Assembly: GCA_963691655.1 (NCBI GenBank)
Contig: OY829329.1
Coordinates: 62,490,852 to 62,554,851 of the forward strand
Source: Toxonevra muliebris
Lineage: Eukaryota; Arthropoda; Insecta; Diptera; Pallopteridae
Direction of reading: 5' to 3'
Length of the DNA stretch: 64,000 nt
The notes beneath the pieces are model-generated. The model was not told where the DNA came from, did not search any database, and saw nothing but the letters and a program-made list of their open reading frames with translations. Positions 59,718-64,000 of the stretch are shown piece after piece (the stretch's first letter is position 1; each line of letters opens with the position of its first letter). The position numbers and the translations under genes are program-made.

Positions 59718-60265
59718 GTAAGTGAAGTAGTACACTGAAAGAAAAAAAGGTGTAAACTTGAATAAAATTAAAAAATCAAATATTAAAAAGAAAATTTATA
59801 AAAAAAAAAGGAGTTAGGTTGTATTAGCATAAGTTGCATTTTAATATAAAAATATTCAAATCAAATATAAACTCTTTTGAATGAACTTGCGACTTAAAAA
59901 AAGAATTAAAAACAAAAATGTTGTAATGATATAAATTAATGTTAAAACGAGCTTCTTTGTGCTTATGGATTAATGTGTCTAATTTTCACGTCCGAAAAGT
60001 TTGTCACAAAGTGTAATTTGTGATTGCAATTATTGAACAAAATGCAGTTAGATGTTTTTTTTTGAAGACACCGATTGGTTTAGTATAGTCTCTTTTGAGG
60101 ACAGGTAAATGCAATCTCTTTTGGAGTCATGTGAATGTAAAATATGACTATATAACTGAATCATGACTGCTTTTGATGTCACATGAATACACTTTAAATC
60201 CCTTGAAGTCACTTGAAATCTCTTGGAGTCAATTGAAATTTGAAATCATTTAGAGTCACATTTCA
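59718..60265 (+). other. Receptor intron with weak short repeats
   Basis: AT-rich. At 60080-60258 loose units of TCTTTTGGAGTCACATGAA and CTTGAAGTCACTTGAAATCT recur. No TM7 exon was found. Confidence 0.45.
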
Positions 60266-60337
60266 TCGCCTGAGGATTGATTTGGCGTATGTGTATAAGT
60301 CTTGCTATGACTATACGCCAAATCAATTCTCAGGCGA
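60266..60337. other. 25-bp hairpin
   Basis: TCGCCTGAGGATTGATTTGG plus CGTAT (60266-60290) pairs with 60313-60337 with one G-T wobble; the loop is 22 nt. The size fits a precursor-miRNA-like stem or a tiny foldback element. Only the pairing is seen. Confidence 0.65.
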
Positions 60338-60589
60338 CGATTTATATTAAAAATTGCAAAATATTCATAATGTTTATACAAATTGCACGCAACCTTTTTG
60401 CTAAATACTCCATTATGAGAATCATAAGGCCCAAAAGATTTTATCTATTCTAATTTTTTATTCAAATGTCACCGTCACTTTCGCTTTTAAATTAAATTTA
60501 AAGGAGAAAGACGGAGCCTCTGCGTTGCCAGCTATCTCAGTGGAGAAGTGGTCGCCGGTTCAAAATAAAATGAAAATAAGAATAAAAAA

Positions 60590-61878
60590 AAATATATTTT
60601 TTGGAAACGCTCGATTTCTGTAGCTCAATACTGAGCTACCGCACAATTTTACAAAAGGTAAAATTAAATTTCACCCGCACAACCTGCTGGGCTCACGAGC
60701 ACACAAACGGACTTCCACAAATTTTAAAAAGAAAAGAGAGAAAATAAAGTTAGTAGTAGGAGAAGCCTACTCCACAAACAAAATAGTCACTGGCAATTAG
60801 CACCAACTGCCAAAAAGTGACCACAAAAAAATAAAATAAAAATAAAATGATACTCCCTGGGTTAATGGGTTTATGAACCCTTCTATATTCGCGCACAAGG
60901 ATCGCGACCCGAAAATTAATTCCCGAACAAAGTAACCCGGCTAAAATTACTTTACCGCTGTCGCTACAAGTTAGCGACACAACAAAATAAAAATTGCTTT
61001 TAACTCCGCGCTCACTATTTAATAAAATTAATAAATTAAATTAAATTTAACACTATTGGTCCACCACGACTTGGTGGTACCAATCACAATAATATTAATT
61101 TAAAATACTTTGGTTCACCCGACTTGGTGATACCAAAGTACACAAAAATTAATTCACCAAAAAAAAAAAAAGGACACAAAAGAAAATTCAATACTTCGCA
61201 CAAAAAAATCGCACAAGATTCCAAACAATGTATGATTTAAAATAAATTGTGAAATATGCGCACTAGGAAAAATCCTGATAGTCGCTCTCGAAAGCTAGCA
61301 CAGAACTGAATATAAGTCCGGTGCAAAAATATGTACCACTTATATTCAGCCGCATACATTATATTTTCGTCCGCTATGTCAGCAGAACACAATGCAGTTT
61401 CTCCAAGAAACTGGTCTCTAAACGGGAAATCATCATACCCATACATGTGTGGGTGTACATGATTACACCCTGGACAAAGTCCCCGACCCAACCAATTGTA
61501 TGAGAATTGGCGGCAATGCACCTGTATTAGTGCATAGCGGAGTCATACCGTTGAATTTTCACTAGAAAATCAACCAAATGAGAGAACCAAAGTTTTCCCG
61601 TTTTTCCGCAAATTTACAACAAATACACCTCTGCGCTCTCTTACAGAAGTCTCCATATCCCCACTCCCAGTAGTATAATCTAGTACTAAATGGTACTCTT
61701 TTACTATTGTGAATGTGGATATCGGCCAAAAAGAAGAGGAAGAGTGACAGAAGAAAGATAGAGAAAGAAAAGACGAAAAAGGTTAGGAAGTGCAGCACGC
61801 GGCTGCGCTTCCTAACAAAATTAAAATTAAATAATTTTAATTTCGCGAGTGACGCGCCGCGGAATTAAATCGCGATAA
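60590..61878 (-). mobile_element. Probable 3' LTR of the Ty3/gypsy element
   Basis: The polypurine tract at 61879-61894 sets the right border near 61878; the LTR would begin (on the - strand) at or a few bases inside TTATCGCG. The left border is not resolved because the other LTR is outside the window; about 60590 is a guess from the composition change. Inside are a 15-bp hairpin (61782-61816) and two related ~50-bp blocks with inverted TTGGT/ACCAA arms (about 61050-61140). No protein is coded. Confidence 0.42.
61782..61816. other. 15-bp hairpin in the LTR
   Basis: GTTAGGAAGTGCAGC, loop ACGCG, and its complement with one G-T pair. It lies near the start of the LTR transcript side and may be a structured RNA element or part of an inverted terminal segment. 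Confidence 0.6.
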
Positions 61879-61894
61879 CCCCACCTCTACCTCC
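61879..61894 (-). promoter_or_regulatory. Polypurine tract (plus-strand primer site)
   Basis: On the - strand GGAGGTAGAGGTGGGG lies 54 bp after the pol stop codon, where Ty3/gypsy elements place the primer for plus-strand DNA synthesis. Confidence 0.6.
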
Positions 61895-61947
61895 GCGAAA
61901 GTTGCTTGGACTCACCAAGAGGACAACAACTTTCGACCAGCACACCC

Positions 61948-64000
61948 TTAGTCCGGCCAGTACTCCTCAGTATGTGGTCTCAGGTCTTGAACATGCCAAG
62001 TACCTTTTTCCCTACCGTCTTCATCTTCTAATATATAGGTCCAAGGAGACACCCTCTTTTTAATCCTAAACGGTCCAATAAATTTCGGAGCCAACTTCGC
62101 GGCGAAGAAGTTTGCAGCATCCGACAGTACAAAATTTTTCCTCCACACCAACTCGTTTGGTAAATACTGTGTATCCCTACGTCTTAAATTATAAGTCTGC
62201 GCCATCTTGGCGCTTGCTGTCTGTAGCTTAATGCGTATGTTTTCCCTCAAGTCTGCCATTTGCTTGGCTCTGTCCTCGATACTTGTCGTAGTCGTTTCGT
62301 CAAAGTCATTTTCCCGTCTGTAATCCTTGTCTCCCCGGACTGCCATGTTTCGCCCAAAGTTTGCATAGTACGGAGAAACCCCCAAGACTTCATGTTGTGC
62401 TGTGCGTATACAACATGCTACCTTCGACAGGTGGGTATCCCAAGTCTTGTGATTCTCCGACACATATGCCCTTAACGTCGTCTTAATCGTCTGGTTAATG
62501 CGTTCCGCTGGGTTTGCCTGAGGGTGATAATGAGCCGTATATCTAATGCGCACCCCATACGACTCACATAGAGCCTTTAGCTCTTTGCTCCTAAATTGGG
62601 GGCCATTGTCGCACACAATGGAACCAGGGACACCAAAGAGAAGGAACACATTGTCTTCCAACTCTCTTAAAATGCTCTTGGCTGTTGCCGTCCGCAACGG
62701 AAACAAGAGCGGAAACTTAGTGAAGTAGTCGACCACAGTGAGTATATAAGAATACCCCCGGTTTGACCTCACTAAGGGCCCTACCAGATCCACACAGATC
62801 ATTTCAAAAGGTTCTAAGACCTTGGTCCTACCTACCATACAACCAGCTGGTCTTCTGTTTTCAGGTTTGACACTCTGACAAACCTGACACCCACGAACAT
62901 ACCTACTAACATCCGCCTTCATCTTCGGCCAAAAATATCTCTCTAATACCCTACTAAAGGTCTTCAAAACTCCCATATGGCCCGCTAAAGGGTCATCATG
63001 ACATTCGACTAATGCCTTTCCCCTATCACCCTTACCTAGGACTCTTTTCCAGTCATATGCCTGGTTATACATATTCTGGGGTCCTGTTTTGACGTGCTTA
63101 TACAAATTTCCATTCTGGATACGCCACGCCGGATAATTTAATGGGTCTTCCGTTACCCTTTTACACATATTAGTTAGCCACGTATCTCGCGACGCCTCCG
63201 CGACTTCGTTCACGACCGGAACACTTCTCGATAACATGTCTGGAACGACATGTTCTTTACCTTTACGATGTACGATCATGTAATCGTATTGTTGCAACTT
63301 CAACGCCCATCGCGCCAATCTACCGCACGGATCTTTTAAGTTGTTGAGCCATACTAACGAGTAATGATCGGTCACCACTGTGAAACGAACACCTTCGATG
63401 TATGGTCTCAACTTCTCAACCGCCCACAAAACCGCCAAACATTCCTTCTCCGTCGTCGAGTAATTTCTTTCACTCCTACTCAGGGACCTACTTAGGTAAG
63501 AAATTACTTTTTCCCCCTCGTCAAACTCCTGCGTCAGTACAGCACCCACTCCAAAGTCTGATGCGTCAGTCTGTAGTACAAAGGGTCTATCAAAGTCTGG
63601 GCAACTTAGGACAGGAGCTGTTACTAAACACTCCTTGGCCCGCAAGAAACTATCTTCACATTCCTGAGACCAGTGAAACCTCTTATTTTTCTTTGTAAGA
63701 TCAGTAAGGGGCCTCACTAATTCCGCGAAATGTGACACAAACCTACGGTACCACGAAACAGTTCCCACAAAGGATCGTACTTCCTTAACATTTCGGGGCG
63801 CTGGTATCTTAAGCATGGCCTCGACCTTCTCCGGATCTACATGTAGACCCTGTCGATCGACAACATACCCAAGATACTTAAGCGAAGATAAACAAAAGTT
63901 ACACTTCTGCCGATTCAAACGTAAACCCGCGTTGCTTATACGGGTCAGGACCTCCTTGAGCACTTCAATGTGTTTCGCGAACGTGTTCGTGACTATGATG
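61948..64000 (-). CDS. pol: Ty3/gypsy retrotransposon Pol (3' part: RT end, RNase H, integrase)
   Basis: The open frame enters at the window edge and ends at 61948, about 684 codons, without stops. In order it shows the RT thumb with YLGYVVDRQGLHVDPEKV and SFVGTVSWYRRFV, and RNase H with TDASDFGVGAVLTQ, ERNYSTTEKECLAVLWA and TDHYSLVWL. The integrase follows with zinc finger H-x(n)-H...C-x(2)-C (CHDDPLAGHMG, GCQVCQ), the core Asp in ICVDLVGPL, Asp in VCDNGPQF and Glu in NPAERINQT, and a GPY/F-type module (KFIGPFRI). There is no chromodomain and no env after it. The YxDD active site lies just outside. The order RT-RH-IN defines Ty3/gypsy; the RT wording suggests the Osvaldo/Ulysses side, which I hold loosely. 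The catalytic residues visible are present, so this may be a young copy. Confidence 0.93.
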   Translation of the reverse strand, partial: IIVTNTFAKHIEVLKEVLTRISNAGLRLNRQKCNFCLSSLKYLGYVVDRQGLHVDPEKVEAMLKIPAPRNVKEVRSFVGTVSWYRRFVSHFAELVRPLTDLTKKNKRFHWSQECEDSFLRAKECLVTAPVLSCPDFDRPFVLQTDASDFGVGAVLTQEFDEGEKVISYLSRSLSRSERNYSTTEKECLAVLWAVEKLRPYIEGVRFTVVTDHYSLVWLNNLKDPCGRLARWALKLQQYDYMIVHRKGKEHVVPDMLSRSVPVVNEVAEASRDTWLTNMCKRVTEDPLNYPAWRIQNGNLYKHVKTGPQNMYNQAYDWKRVLGKGDRGKALVECHDDPLAGHMGVLKTFSRVLERYFWPKMKADVSRYVRGCQVCQSVKPENRRPAGCMVGRTKVLEPFEMICVDLVGPLVRSNRGYSYILTVVDYFTKFPLLFPLRTATAKSILRELEDNVFLLFGVPGSIVCDNGPQFRSKELKALCESYGVRIRYTAHYHPQANPAERINQTIKTTLRAYVSENHKTWDTHLSKVACCIRTAQHEVLGVSPYYANFGRNMAVRGDKDYRRENDFDETTTTSIEDRAKQMADLRENIRIKLQTASAKMAQTYNLRRRDTQYLPNELVWRKNFVLSDAANFFAAKLAPKFIGPFRIKKRVSPWTYILEDEDGREKGTWHVQDLRPHTEEYWPD

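Noticed and set aside
60535..60580. tRNA-like sequence (AGCTATCTCAGTGG and GGTTCAAAAT)
   Set aside because: The A- and B-box-like pieces are only about 20 bases apart and no arms pair, so it is neither a tRNA nor a clear SINE head.
62260..63698. Short + strand readings over the gypsy pol
   Set aside because: They are antisense shadows of the intact - strand Pol frame.

Overview
This is a eukaryotic, strongly AT-rich window from an insect, most probably a higher (brachyceran) fly. The reasons are widely spaced exons with GT-AG introns, opa-type CAX repeats coding Gln/His runs, fly-type tRNA-derived SINEs, several Tc1/mariner families, a Ty3/gypsy element and an insect gustatory-receptor exon. 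I cannot fix the species from sequence alone. No ribosome binding sites, operons or bacterial features occur.

Positions 1 to about 40.2 kb (+ strand) hold the 3' half of one large gene that I read as turtle (tutl, the IGSF9-type Ig/FN3 cell-adhesion receptor of neurons). Five exons link in phase: 584-667, 8840-8923, 18955-19368 (last FN3 domain plus the transmembrane helix), 34112-34289 (CAX-repeat, membrane-proximal cytoplasmic) and 37944-40194 (long low-complexity cytoplasmic tail with the stop). A sixth, optional exon at 36319-36389 would switch the reading frame of the last exon and end the protein after ten codons. Introns reach 14.7 kb and are packed with transposon debris: a TTAA-flanked MITE inside a larger terminal-inverted-repeat element (1.3-3.7 kb), a LINE scrap, a hAT-like element, tRNA-headed SINEs, broken Tc1/mariner elements of four catalytic types (DD37D, DD41D, DD37E and a Tc3-like one), further MITEs and several degenerate minisatellites.

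From 40.2 to 50.1 kb there is no convincing gene. Much of it is A-rich on the + strand, as expected if the tutl 3' UTR is very long. It also contains a SINE, a degenerate repeat field and a decayed LINE reverse-transcriptase fragment on the - strand. From 50.1 to 57.6 kb lies a tandem array of about ten units of 672-715 bp, each with two copies of the palindrome TGACGTCA, a TC/GA tract and three internal subrepeats; part of it is duplicated as a higher-order block of about 2.7 kb.

At 58779-59717 (+) is a long single exon coding six transmembrane segments of a gustatory-type chemoreceptor, ending in a phase-0 splice donor before the expected last exon(s) with TM7. Downstream, a Ty3/gypsy retrotransposon on the - strand occupies roughly 60.6-64 kb (3' LTR, polypurine tract, integrase, RNase H and the end of reverse transcriptase) and runs off the window, so the receptor's remaining exon(s) lie beyond it or are lost.
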